Positions 7,903 to 14,576 are shown, counted from the stretch's first letter. The stretch is DNA of 21,822 bases from an uncultured Clostridia bacterium (GCA_947304065.1 CAMZAI010000015.1:1-21822); one strand, 5' to 3'. Program-made: numbers and translations. The notes: generated by a model from the letters alone, not told the origin.

Positions 7903-8548
7903 ATTCAGGCTCTCCGGGCTTCTTTTCTATTTTCTCGCGGAGTCTTCGCACGTGAACATCCACGGTCCTCACATCACCGGGATAGTCGCTCTTCCATACG
8001 ATGGAAAGCAGCTCCTCCCTGCTGTAAACTCTGTCGGGATTGTAAATGAGCAGCTCGAGAAGGTCGAATTCCTTCGCGGTGAGATTGATCTCCTCTCCCG
8101 AGATGAGAACCCTTCTCGAGACCGAATCAAGCACCAGATCGCCGTATTCGATGGTCTTGGGTCTCGACTCTTCGCGCTCGGGCCTGTTGCTCCTTCTGAT
8201 GATAGCCTTTATCCTCGCCTTTACCTCGAGAATGTTGAAAGGCTTTGTGATATAATCGTCGGCGCCGTACTCAAGCCCCATGATCTTGTCTATATCTTCG
8301 GTCTTCGCGGTGAGCATGATGATCGGAGTATCCGAAAACTCCCTGACCGCCTGGCATACTTCATAACCGGACATGACCGGGAGCATGACATCGAGCAGGA
8401 TCACCGCATAATCGTTCCTCCGGATCATGTCGATCGCTTCTCCGCCGTCATACGCGCAGTCCACGTCATAGCCTTCCTGCTCGAGACTGAAACGAAGTCC
8501 CTTCACGATCAGCTTCTCATCATCAACTACCAAAACCCTCCTGGACAT
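7859..8548 (-). CDS. OmpR/PhoB-family response regulator
   Basis: 229-residue transcription factor. The receiver domain (1-118) has the acidic pair Asp10/Glu11, phospho-acceptor Asp53 in LLDVMLP, Thr80 and Lys102 in TKPF. A winged-helix output domain (about 130-228) contains LTAKEFDLLELLIYNPDRVYSREELL and VDVHVRRLREKIE, the usual recognition helix. It ends GIGYYFHH where most relatives have GxGYxF. It overlaps the kinase gene by 44 bp and follows comEA by ten bases, so it is translated from the same message as the competence genes. Its targets cannot be read from sequence. Envelope stress or cell-wall control is a guess based on the GerMN lipoprotein partner. Confidence 0.93.
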   Translation of the reverse strand: MSRRVLVVDDEKLIVKGLRFSLEQEGYDVDCAYDGGEAIDMIRRNDYAVILLDVMLPVMSGYEVCQAVREFSDTPIIMLTAKTEDIDKIMGLEYGADDYITKPFNILEVKARIKAIIRRSNRPEREESRPKTIEYGDLVLDSVSRRVLISGEEINLTAKEFDLLELLIYNPDRVYSREELLSIVWKSDYPGDVRTVDVHVRRLREKIEKKPGEPEYVHTKWGIGYYFHH

Positions 8549-8558
8549 AAAACACCTC

Positions 8559-9032
8559 TTACTCTTCCCTTATATTCCCTTTTATATCGCTGCTGACGCA
8601 GATATGATCTTTTATCTTGCCGAACACGCCCTCTTTGATCCCGGGCACGAGCATGATATCCTCAATGGACTGAAAATCGCCGTTCGCCTCTCTGAAGGCC
8701 ACTATCGCAGCTGCTTTGGAATCACCGATCCCGGTCAGCGTTTTTAGCTCGTCGATATCTGCTTTATTGATATCCACGGGCCTGTCTTCCGCTTCTGTCG
8801 GTATGGGACCGCTGCGGGCCGTATCGGCGCTCTCGGTCTTACCGGGCACACCGGCAGCATCTGTCACTAAAGGCGCTTCCGTAACCGTTCCCCGAACTTC
8901 CGCCGTCCCGTCCCTGCTGTATACCGTGACCGTCTCATCGGAATAAAACCACAACGCGTACGAAACTCCCGCGACCAGGAACAAAGCCGCCCCAAGGACC
9001 TTCAAAAAGCCCGAAAACTCTCTTTTTCCCAA
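8559..9032 (-). CDS. comEA: ComEA-family DNA-binding protein, short form
   Basis: 157-residue membrane-anchored protein that would bind incoming double-stranded DNA outside the membrane. One N-terminal membrane helix (about 9-30), a low-complexity Thr/Ala/Gly/Pro linker (about 40-85) and a pair of helix-hairpin-helix motifs (86-147: INKADIDELKTLTGIGDSKA, then FQSIEDIMLVPGIKEGVFGKI). The SLBB domain often found between anchor and HhH in Gram-positive ComEA is missing, which explains the short length. The start codon is TTG at 9032, chosen because a perfect AAGGAGG lies seven bases upstream. It is first in a run that reaches comEC, as in the classical comE operon, though comEB is absent. Confidence 0.88.
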   Translation of the reverse strand: MGKREFSGFLKVLGAALFLVAGVSYALWFYSDETVTVYSRDGTAEVRGTVTEAPLVTDAAGVPGKTESADTARSGPIPTEAEDRPVDINKADIDELKTLTGIGDSKAAAIVAFREANGDFQSIEDIMLVPGIKEGVFGKIKDHICVSSDIKGNIREE

Positions 9033-9047
9033 TAAAAGACCTCCTTA

Positions 9048-9076
9048 AATATAAAATAAAAACACTTATAATGCAA
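9048..9076 (-). promoter_or_regulatory. Candidate promoter for the comEA operon
   Basis: On the minus strand TTGCAT (9076-9071), 17 bp, TATATT (9053-9048). The spacing is ideal, but the predicted start would fall inside or next to the AAGGAGG at 9046-9040, leaving a very short leader. A start further upstream, using CATTAT near 9067-9072, is an alternative. The true start is therefore uncertain. Confidence 0.35.
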
Positions 9077-9079
9077 TAC

Positions 9080-9108
9080 TTGCCCTATTCTTTTTCAAAT
9101 GCTAAAAT
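9080..9108 (+). promoter_or_regulatory. Extended -10 promoter for proA
   Basis: TTGCCC (9080-9085), a 17-bp spacer and TAAAAT (9103-9108) preceded by TG at the extended -10 position (TGCTAAAAT). Expected start is near 9115, giving a leader of about 87 nt before the ATG at 9202. The leader holds a weak AATCC/GGATT hairpin (about 9136-9152) but no T-box or terminator hairpin that I can recognise. Confidence 0.6.
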
Positions 9109-9201
9109 GTGGTATAAAGCTACTATTCACTGCAAATCCGTATTATGGATTAATGTTTTTGAAAGCATTGAACAGTAAAAACATAAAAGGGGACTATAAA
9201 G

Positions 9202-10440
9202 ATGACCATACAGGAAAAAGCCGCAAAGATGAAGCAGGTCAGCCCTCTGCTCGCCGCTTCCTCGATCAGGGACAGAAATTATGCTTTAAGCCTTATAGCC
9301 GAGTCGCTGCGCACACACGCGAGCGATATCTTCGCCGCGAACAAGGCCGATATCAGAGCCGCAAAGAATCTGGGCCTCGCCGAGCCCGTGATCAAGAGAA
9401 TGACCTTTAACGAGGCGAAACTCAAGTCCGCTCTTGACGGAATATTCGGGCTGATCGAGCTTCCCGATCCGGTCGGAAAGAGCCTGCTCCACAGACAGCT
9501 CGACAGCGATCTCGAGCTCTACCGCATCACCTGCCCCATCGGCGTGATCGGCGTGATCTTCGAGGCACGTCCCGACGCGCTCGTCCAGATCTCCTCTCTC
9601 TGCATCAAGAGCGGCAACTGCGCGCTCTTAAAGAGCGGCCATGAGACCGTGGAGACCAACCGCATCCTCTTTAACATCATCAGTACCGCGACGGTTAAGG
9701 CCGGCCTTCCCGAAGGCTGCCTCGTACACGCCGAGGAACGTTCCGAGATCACCGAGCTGCTCGAGTGCGACGACAGCGTGGACCTTATCATACCGCGAGG
9801 CTCCAACTCCTTTGTCAGATACATCATGGACAACACCAGGATCCCCGTAATGGGCCATTCCGACGGAGTATGCCATATTTACGTGAGCAAGAGCGCGAAT
9901 ACCGATGAGGCCTTAAAGATCATCAAAGACGCGAAGACACAGTATGTGGCCGTATGCAACGCCGTAGAGACCGTCCTGATAGACGAAGCGATAAAAGACG
10001 CCTTCCTGCCCGAGCTTGAAAAAGCGATGGCCGACGCCCATGTGGAGCTGATACATGATCCTGCCGATCCCCACACCGAGTATCTCGATTACAAGCTTTC
10101 GGTATATACCGTAAAGGATATCGACGCCGCAATCGGGCACATCAACCGCTACGGATCGCATCATACCGACTGCATAATCACAGAGGATGACAAAGAGACC
10201 GAAAAGTTCATGCAGCTGGTGGATTCGGCGAATGTTTACAGAAATTGCTCAACAAGATTTGCGGACGGATTCAGATACGGGTTCGGAGCCGAAGTCGGAA
10301 TAAGCACTGGAAAGCTTCACGCAAGAGGTCCCGTAGGACTCGAAGGTCTGGTCACATACAAGTACAGATTGTACGGAAATGGGCACATCGTCGCTGATTA
10401 CGCCGACGGCCGAAGAATGTTTGATTTTAAAGATCTGTAA
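9202..10440 (+). CDS. proA: Glutamate-5-semialdehyde dehydrogenase (gamma-glutamyl phosphate reductase)
   Basis: 412-residue NADPH-dependent enzyme of proline synthesis that reduces gamma-glutamyl phosphate to glutamate semialdehyde in the cytosol. It belongs to the aldehyde dehydrogenase superfamily. Visible landmarks are CPIGVIGVIFEARPDALVQI, the NADPH-binding region, IPRGSNSFVRYI, the nucleophile Cys252 in VAVCNAVETVLID, and the C-terminal FGAEVGISTGKLHARGPVGLEGL. Length is normal. An AAAAGGGGA RBS precedes the ATG. It is the only plus-strand gene, is divergent from comEA and is followed by its own terminator. The partner proB (glutamate 5-kinase) is not adjacent, although proBA pairs are common in Firmicutes, so the kinase must be elsewhere or absent. 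Confidence 0.96.
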   Translation: MTIQEKAAKMKQVSPLLAASSIRDRNYALSLIAESLRTHASDIFAANKADIRAAKNLGLAEPVIKRMTFNEAKLKSALDGIFGLIELPDPVGKSLLHRQLDSDLELYRITCPIGVIGVIFEARPDALVQISSLCIKSGNCALLKSGHETVETNRILFNIISTATVKAGLPEGCLVHAEERSEITELLECDDSVDLIIPRGSNSFVRYIMDNTRIPVMGHSDGVCHIYVSKSANTDEALKIIKDAKTQYVAVCNAVETVLIDEAIKDAFLPELEKAMADAHVELIHDPADPHTEYLDYKLSVYTVKDIDAAIGHINRYGSHHTDCIITEDDKETEKFMQLVDSANVYRNCSTRFADGFRYGFGAEVGISTGKLHARGPVGLEGLVTYKYRLYGNGHIVADYADGRRMFDFKDL

Positions 10441-10449
10441 AGTTTATCA

Positions 10450-10482
10450 CGGAGTTCCCGAAAGGGAACTCCGCTTTAATTT
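10450..10482 (+). terminator. Hairpin terminator of proA
   Basis: A perfect 10-bp stem CGGAGTTCCC/GGGAACTCCG with a stable GAAA tetraloop (10450-10473) is followed by CTTTAATTT. It begins nine bases after the proA stop. The T-tract is modest. The convergent 56-codon gene stops at 10485, so the same hairpin may also end that transcript, though on the minus strand the following sequence is less T-rich. Confidence 0.75.
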
Positions 10483-10484
10483 GA

Positions 10485-10655
10485 TCATTTCTCTTTGTTC
10501 AGTTTTTCGAGCAGCTGCTGTATATACTCGATCCTGCCCGAATGATACGCTATCCTCTCATCTCTCTGAGTACCCTGATATATCCTGCGAACATTTTCGC
10601 GGGCCATGACCTCTTTGGCGAGATCATCGTTTAAGCACTTGATTATATCTGTCAT
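10485..10655 (-). CDS. Small uncharacterised protein, 56 residues
   Basis: Not recognised. The reading frame runs ATG to TGA with 56 codons, and GGGAGG lies eight bases before the ATG. The promoter upstream is near consensus. The peptide begins MTDIIKCLNDDLAKEVM and ends YIQQLLEKLNKEK. It is soluble, highly charged and predicted mainly alpha-helical, possibly two helices joined around GTQRD (28-32), with one Cys at position 7. It has no membrane segment or signal. It lies between plsY and the proA terminator but is transcribed separately from plsY. The strong expression signals argue for a real gene. Function is unknown, and a small regulator or adaptor is only one possibility. Confidence 0.75.
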   Translation of the reverse strand: MTDIIKCLNDDLAKEVMARENVRRIYQGTQRDERIAYHSGRIEYIQQLLEKLNKEK

Positions 10656-10673
10656 CTTTTATGCCTCCCGATA

Positions 10674-10692
10674 ACTATAACAGTATTATAGT
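10674..10692. promoter_or_regulatory. Inverted repeat over the -10 region of the 56-codon gene
   Basis: ACTATAA (10674-10680), a 5-bp centre and TTATAGT (10686-10692) form a perfect inverted repeat. It covers the -10 box (10685-10690) and the likely transcription start. This is the usual place for a repressor operator, but the AT-rich sequence could also arise by chance. Confidence 0.35.
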
Positions 10693-10713
10693 GCGTGTTT
10701 TTCTTAAAGTCAA
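10685..10713 (-). promoter_or_regulatory. Sigma-A promoter of the 56-codon gene
   Basis: On the minus strand TTGACT (10713-10708), exactly 17 bp, then TATAAT (10690-10685), only one mismatch from full consensus. Expected start is near 10678, giving a 22-nt leader to the ATG at 10655. It lies entirely in the gap after plsY. Confidence 0.82.
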
Positions 10714-10732
10714 AGAAAGATTTGAACGCGTT

Positions 10733-11428
10733 TTATTTCTTTTCACGCCAGATCGTATTAACCTGTGTCTCATCGATCTTCCTTACATTCTCGATGATAC
10801 GGGTCTTCTCGTGCTCCTTGTTTTTGCTCCAGAGATACGAAAAATGGAGTTCAGTGCCCTGCCTGATGCGTTTGAGGTTCTCAAGGTGCTTCCACAGCAT
10901 CGCGGCGGTGGCGACAAGTATGATCAGCGCTCCTGCGAGATTCGCGGTCATCAGGCCGTAAACGGCAGGATAAGCTATCGACGCAGTGATCGGAACGACA
11001 CAGATATAGTCGATCACGATCGCGAGCACTAGCTCAATAAAGAGCATGATCAGAAATACCTTCCAGTTGAACGCCAGTATCATGCCGCCCAGGCACGCAA
11101 GCCCCTTGCCGCCCTTAAATCCCATATAAAACGGGAACATGTGGCCGAGGATGCACGCTACGCCCGTAATGCTGTACAGATACGGAGCTTCGGGGAACAG
11201 CGCGACCATGATGCCTATGATCGCAAAGGCTTTTAAAATGTCAAATACGATGCACAGCGCTCCTATGAGTTTACCCATTGTGATGATGGCGTTGGAACCG
11301 CCCGCGTTGCGCGAACCGGACTTCCTGATGTCAAAGCCCTTTAACTTTGCGATGATATAGGACGGGTTGATACAGCCGACAAGATATCCGGCAATAATAC
11401 TTAAGATAACGGCAATGGCAATCTGCAT
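10733..11428 (-). CDS. plsY: PlsY-family glycerol-3-phosphate acyltransferase
   Basis: 231-residue polytopic membrane protein that would use acyl-phosphate to acylate glycerol-3-phosphate, the first step of phospholipid synthesis. Family motifs are present in modified form: SGSRNAGGSNA (37-47, usually SGNxGATN) and GHMFPFYMGFKGGKGLA (95-111, matching GHxFPxxxxFKGGKG). Several hydrophobic helices alternate with these loops. It carries a charged C-terminal extension (about 195-231) that is longer than in typical PlsY of about 200 residues. AAGGAG precedes the ATG by six bases. It lies 17 bp after the DUF4317-type gene and is last of three co-directional genes. A variant paralogue rather than the main PlsY is possible because of the altered first motif. 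Confidence 0.85.
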   Translation of the reverse strand: MQIAIAVILSIIAGYLVGCINPSYIIAKLKGFDIRKSGSRNAGGSNAIITMGKLIGALCIVFDILKAFAIIGIMVALFPEAPYLYSITGVACILGHMFPFYMGFKGGKGLACLGGMILAFNWKVFLIMLFIELVLAIVIDYICVVPITASIAYPAVYGLMTANLAGALIILVATAAMLWKHLENLKRIRQGTELHFSYLWSKNKEHEKTRIIENVRKIDETQVNTIWREKK

Positions 11429-11445
11429 AAAAATCTCCTTTTCAT

Positions 11446-12669
11446 TCAGTCGTTGTCAAGAAGCTGTCCGTTAACACTCGCATTCTCGTCTTCGTCAAAA
11501 GGAATGATCAGATATCTGGTGTCGTTGATGTACTCCGCTCTTACCAGGCCTGCTTTTTCCTCCGGCACGGTAAGGACTACGGAATATCTCGAAAGCGCCG
11601 AGCCCGTTACGTCCTCAAGCTTATTCTTCAGCTCGATGACTTCTTTTACAAGCTCCTTTTCGCGCTTTACCGGCTCATTTGCCTTCAGCGCCCTCGAATC
11701 CACAAGATTCGCTATCTCGGGCATCTCGTCCGCAAACTCGCTGAGCATGGTCTTTTTAATATAAGCACCCTGCTCTTCGGCAATATTGTTCTCCTCAATG
11801 ACCTCGTCAATGATATCCGCCGAAAGCACGATCGGCGCGGTAAGCGGGATACCCTCTTTTTCGGCCTCATCGGTCTTGAGCTTGAAGCTCTCCTCAATAT
11901 CGAGGAGCACTTCTTCCGCCTTATCCTCGTCCTTATAAGCCTTGTTAACGATCTGTTTCATCGTCTCTCTCTGCTCATAAGCGGTACGGCGGCAGCTGCA
12001 TCCGAGCACATCCTCTGCGAACTCGGGATGCGCGGCTTTGGGATCCCTGATAAAGTAATCCACCTTGTGGATATCGGCGCTTCTGTCATCAAACGCAGGG
12101 AACATGAATCCCAGGTCGGGAGCACCCACAACCCAGTCCCTGATCCTCGCGCCTATCCTGTTCTCATCCTGACGGTAACCCAATGCGGGCTTTGACAGCT
12201 CCACGGGACAGACTGCGGTCAGGATATATTCAAATACTTCTTCGGACTCATCCAGTTCGAGATTGTCCGAAGTCTTTTTCATTACATCATAGGAATCGTG
12301 GAAAACGATAATGATAAAATTGCCCGTATAGGCGTATTTCTCGATAATGTCGGAGTACAGACGGTCAAGCAGCTCCTCTTCCTTCAATCCGCTTTTCTTA
12401 AGCTGCATGAAGAATTCCTGCTTTCCTCCGGTCTCCTCCTCATCCGAAGGGAATTCGAGCTCGAGGATGTTGTTGCCTACATTGCCCGACATGGTCTTCT
12501 TCGCGATCTCGAGATACTTGTAAAACTCCTCTTCGGAGAGTCCGTAAAAGCTCTCGTTAAACTTAACGACGATATTTCTGTTGCAATCCACATAACAGCC
12601 CGAAACCCGGTCGATCGAAGTATTCTTCGTAAATCTCCTGCGGATCTCAAGCACATCTTTCTTGTTCAT
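11446..12669 (-). CDS. DUF4317-type protein, function unknown
   Basis: 407-residue soluble acidic protein. The start MNKKDVLEIRRRFTK, the central PVELSKPALGYRQDENRIGARIRDWVVGAPDLGFMFPAFDDRSADIHKVDYFIRDP (about 166-221) and the GCSCRRTAYEQRETM segment match my recollection of the DUF4317 family, common in Lachnospiraceae and related Clostridia. No catalytic motif, membrane helix or signal peptide is visible. A charged helical stretch (about 325-350) may form a coiled coil. The gene lies 22 bp after the glycosyltransferase and 17 bp before plsY. A link to envelope or lipid synthesis is suggested by these neighbours but not by the protein itself. Confidence 0.8.
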   Translation of the reverse strand: MNKKDVLEIRRRFTKNTSIDRVSGCYVDCNRNIVVKFNESFYGLSEEEFYKYLEIAKKTMSGNVGNNILELEFPSDEEETGGKQEFFMQLKKSGLKEEELLDRLYSDIIEKYAYTGNFIIIVFHDSYDVMKKTSDNLELDESEEVFEYILTAVCPVELSKPALGYRQDENRIGARIRDWVVGAPDLGFMFPAFDDRSADIHKVDYFIRDPKAAHPEFAEDVLGCSCRRTAYEQRETMKQIVNKAYKDEDKAEEVLLDIEESFKLKTDEAEKEGIPLTAPIVLSADIIDEVIEENNIAEEQGAYIKKTMLSEFADEMPEIANLVDSRALKANEPVKREKELVKEVIELKNKLEDVTGSALSRYSVVLTVPEEKAGLVRAEYINDTRYLIIPFDEDENASVNGQLLDND

Positions 12670-12691
12670 AACTCTTCCTTACTTCTCTTAC

Positions 12692-13408
12692 TTATTTTTC
12701 TTCCTTCATTTGTTTCCTAAAGCCCATGAAATCCTTTAAGGCCTTAACGCCGATCTTGAAGATCTTTTTGATATTGATCGAATTCTTGCCTCCCTGGCGC
12801 GGCTTGAACGTGATCTCCCTGAACGCAAGCTTCTCATGATAATACGAGAAAAATGTCGTCATCATGATATTGGGAAGGTTGTAATTCGAAGGCAGACGGT
12901 CGATATACTTCGCCACCAGATCCTTTTTCATAAGTCTGAAGGGTGCGTTCGCGTCTTTAACCTTTACGCCGAAAATGATCCTCAGCAGCAGGCATACAAC
13001 ATTCTCCACAAACTTGCGCGAACGTCCGTCGCCTCTGACCGTACGGTTGCCTATGATGGCGTCATAACGGTCCTTAAGCTGCCAGAATGCGTCAAACTCG
13101 GCGGGATTGGTCTGTCCGTCGGAATCGGTCTGGAATATCCAGTCTGCGCCCTTGTTGATCGCGAATTTATAGCCGTAAATAACGGTCGAGCCGTGTCCTC
13201 CGTTCAGCTTGGTGAGCGCGGTCATCTGAGGTCTGGTCTCCGCAAGCGCGGTCAGTATATCGTAAGTCTCGTCGGTGCTTCCGTCATTGATCACTACAAG
13301 CCTTGAGTCCTCGCCGTACTTCTCAACGATCGGATACCACTCGCTCACGGTACGCAGGATATTGTCCTTCTCATTATATGCCGGAATTACTATATACAGT
13401 TTATCCAT
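12692..13408 (-). CDS. Family 2 glycosyltransferase, dolichol-phosphate mannosyltransferase-like
   Basis: 238-residue predicted GT-A transferase. It starts with LYIVIPAYNEKDNI (4-17), followed by VVINDGSTDET (38-48), NGGHGSTVIYGYKFAINKGADWIFQTDSDGQ (69-99) with the metal-binding DSD at 95-97, and GNRTVRGDGRSRKFV (120-134), which resembles DPM1/DPMS-type enzymes. No transmembrane helix is present, but a basic C-terminus (about 203-238) could attach to the membrane. The ATG at 13408 has GGGGG seven bases upstream. The open frame extends to 13594, but that part is the hairpin-rich leader. A polyprenyl-phosphate sugar donor role is likely but the sugar cannot be told. It leads the operon with the DUF4317-type gene and plsY. 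Confidence 0.88.
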   Translation of the reverse strand: MDKLYIVIPAYNEKDNILRTVSEWYPIVEKYGEDSRLVVINDGSTDETYDILTALAETRPQMTALTKLNGGHGSTVIYGYKFAINKGADWIFQTDSDGQTNPAEFDAFWQLKDRYDAIIGNRTVRGDGRSRKFVENVVCLLLRIIFGVKVKDANAPFRLMKKDLVAKYIDRLPSNYNLPNIMMTTFFSYYHEKLAFREITFKPRQGGKNSINIKKIFKIGVKALKDFMGFRKQMKEEK

Positions 13409-13593
13409 ACATAAGCCCCCAATTATACAAGACTCGCTCGCGAGTCTTGAGCGCCGGATTCGGGTCAGCGTTAGCTGACAAATACCTATCCGAATCCGTG
13501 CGCATCCTCGCGGAGCGTTAATCTCGGCCGGAGATTTTTTCCGACCGAGATTAAACCAATCCCCGCTGCTAAGAGCGGGGATCCATAAGATCA
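13409..13593 (-). other. Structured mRNA leader with four successive hairpins
   Basis: The 185 nt between the predicted start site and the glycosyltransferase ATG hold four strong stems. In transcript order: 13582-13559 (ATCCCCGCT arms, 9 bp); 13554-13518 (TTAATCTCGG/CCGAGATTAA, 10 bp, plus an inner CGGA/TCCG); 13503-13451 (outer CGGATTCGG/CCGAATCCG with GCGC flanks, enclosing a GTCAGC/GCTGAC hairpin with a 4-nt loop); and 13449-13428 (CAAGACTCGC arms, almost perfect). Spacers between stems are only 1-15 nt. No stem is followed by a U-run, so these are not ordinary terminators. It matches no riboswitch class I can recall. A cis-regulatory or stabilising RNA is inferred. Confidence 0.6.
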
Positions 13594-13599
13594 ATATAA

Positions 13600-13628
13600 A
13601 TTTTACTTTTATTCGGGTTCCCTGTCAA
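13600..13628 (-). promoter_or_regulatory. Sigma-A promoter of the glycosyltransferase operon
   Basis: On the minus strand a perfect TTGACA (13628-13623), 17-bp spacer and TAAAAT (13605-13600). Expected start is near 13593. It lies just downstream of the metal-uptake operon and directs transcription through the hairpin leader into the glycosyltransferase, DUF4317-type and plsY genes. Confidence 0.8.
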
Positions 13629-13637
13629 CCTTTCATT

Positions 13638-13709
13638 CTATCCGGGCCCCGGTGAGAGTCGCGTACTGCTGTCCGTCTTCTTCGTAGGTTTCGCCAACAG
13701 TCTCTTCAT
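13638..13709 (-). CDS. Possible 23-residue peptide coupled to the permease stop
   Basis: Not recognised. The ATG overlaps the permease stop codon as ATGA, and GGAGG sits nine bases upstream inside the permease gene, the pattern of translational coupling. The 23-codon frame ends TAG and encodes a basic peptide starting MKRLLAKPTKKTD and ending in Pro/Gly. It could be a real short peptide, the start of a lost gene (the ATPase of this transporter is missing), or chance. Confidence is low because of the length. Confidence 0.3.
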   Translation of the reverse strand: MKRLLAKPTKKTDSSTRLSPGPG

Positions 13710-14554
13710 GCCCTCGCGCCTCCTCTGATAACCATTCCCGCGCCGCAGCAGGCGAAGAACGCGAGCGTATCTACCGCAACGATCGTGGAACCTACGGGCG
13801 TTCCCGTAACTATCGAGATCAGTATGCCGAGCAGTGCGCAGAATACAGAGATCACAGCGGAGAATATCGTTACCGAGCGGAAGCTCTTGAATATCCTCAT
13901 TGCGGAAAGTGCCGGGAATATAACGAGCGCCGAAATAAGCAGCGAACCGACAAGGTTCATCGCTAGCACGATGATCACCGCGATTATCACAGCGATCATC
14001 AGATTGTAGCTGTCGGCGCGGCTTCCGGTCGCTCTCATGAATACTTCGTCGAAAGTAACCGCGAATATCCTGTTGTAGAACAGAACGAAGATCAGGATGA
14101 CCGCTACGGAAAGTACAACGCAGAGCCACACCTCGCGCTTTGTGAGCGTCAGGATCGACATCGATCCGAAAAGCGTGCTGCAGACATCACCGGTAAGGTT
14201 CGCGGATGTCGAGAACAGGTTCATGATCAGATATCCGAACGCGAGCGCGGCAACCGAGATCATCGCGATGACCGCATCGCCCTTCACCTTCGCGTTCTGG
14301 CCCGTCCTGAGCAGAAGTATCGCGCAGATCACGGTAAGCGGCAGGACCAGATACATGTTGTTCGTAAGATTGAATACCGACGCTATGGCCATTGCTCCGA
14401 ACGCGACATGCGAAAGTCCGTCTCCGACAAAGGAGAATCGCTTCAGCACGAGCGTAACGCCGAGCAGCGATGAGCACAGCGCTATCAGCACGCCCACTAT
14501 CAGCGCATATCTTACAAACGGATACTGAAGAGACATTATCAATTTGTCCGCCAC
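13706..14554 (-). CDS. Zinc/manganese-type ABC transporter permease (ABC-3 family)
   Basis: Membrane subunit of a divalent metal importer, 282 residues from the chosen start. It has about eight hydrophobic helices and the ABC-3 landmark LLGVTLVLKRFSFVGDGLSHVAFGAMAI near the N-terminus. The DGLSHVAFG segment is typical of ZnuB/MntB/TroC proteins. GTG at 14554 is preferred over ATG at 14560 because GAGG lies eight bases before the GTG but only two before the ATG. ATG at 14536 is also possible. The gene follows the binding-protein gene by about 20 bp. No ATP-binding subunit gene occurs between or after them, although one is needed for transport. Zn is favoured over Mn because of the His-rich partner. 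Confidence 0.88.
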   Translation of the reverse strand: MADKLIMSLQYPFVRYALIVGVLIALCSSLLGVTLVLKRFSFVGDGLSHVAFGAMAIASVFNLTNNMYLVLPLTVICAILLLRTGQNAKVKGDAVIAMISVAALAFGYLIMNLFSTSANLTGDVCSTLFGSMSILTLTKREVWLCVVLSVAVILIFVLFYNRIFAVTFDEVFMRATGSRADSYNLMIAVIIAVIIVLAMNLVGSLLISALVIFPALSAMRIFKSFRSVTIFSAVISVFCALLGILISIVTGTPVGSTIVAVDTLAFFACCGAGMVIRGGARA

Positions 14555-14576
14555 AAACATTACCTCTTTTCTTAAC

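Noticed and set aside
9112..9201. T-box or proline riboswitch in the proA leader
   Set aside because: No T-box sequence, specifier stem or terminator hairpin is visible; only one weak small hairpin.
13409..13593. CRISPR array or REP-like tandem repeats
   Set aside because: The four stems differ in sequence from each other; there is no repeated unit with regular spacers.
13409..13594. N-terminal extension of the glycosyltransferase by 62 codons
   Set aside because: The family begins right at the IVIPAYNE strand, the ATG at 13408 has an RBS, and the extension is hairpin DNA between promoter and gene.
13710..14129. Frame ending in the 23-codon peptide extended upstream through the permease gene
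   Set aside because: The upstream part is a shadow of the permease in another frame; only the short tail after the permease stop has its own start signals.
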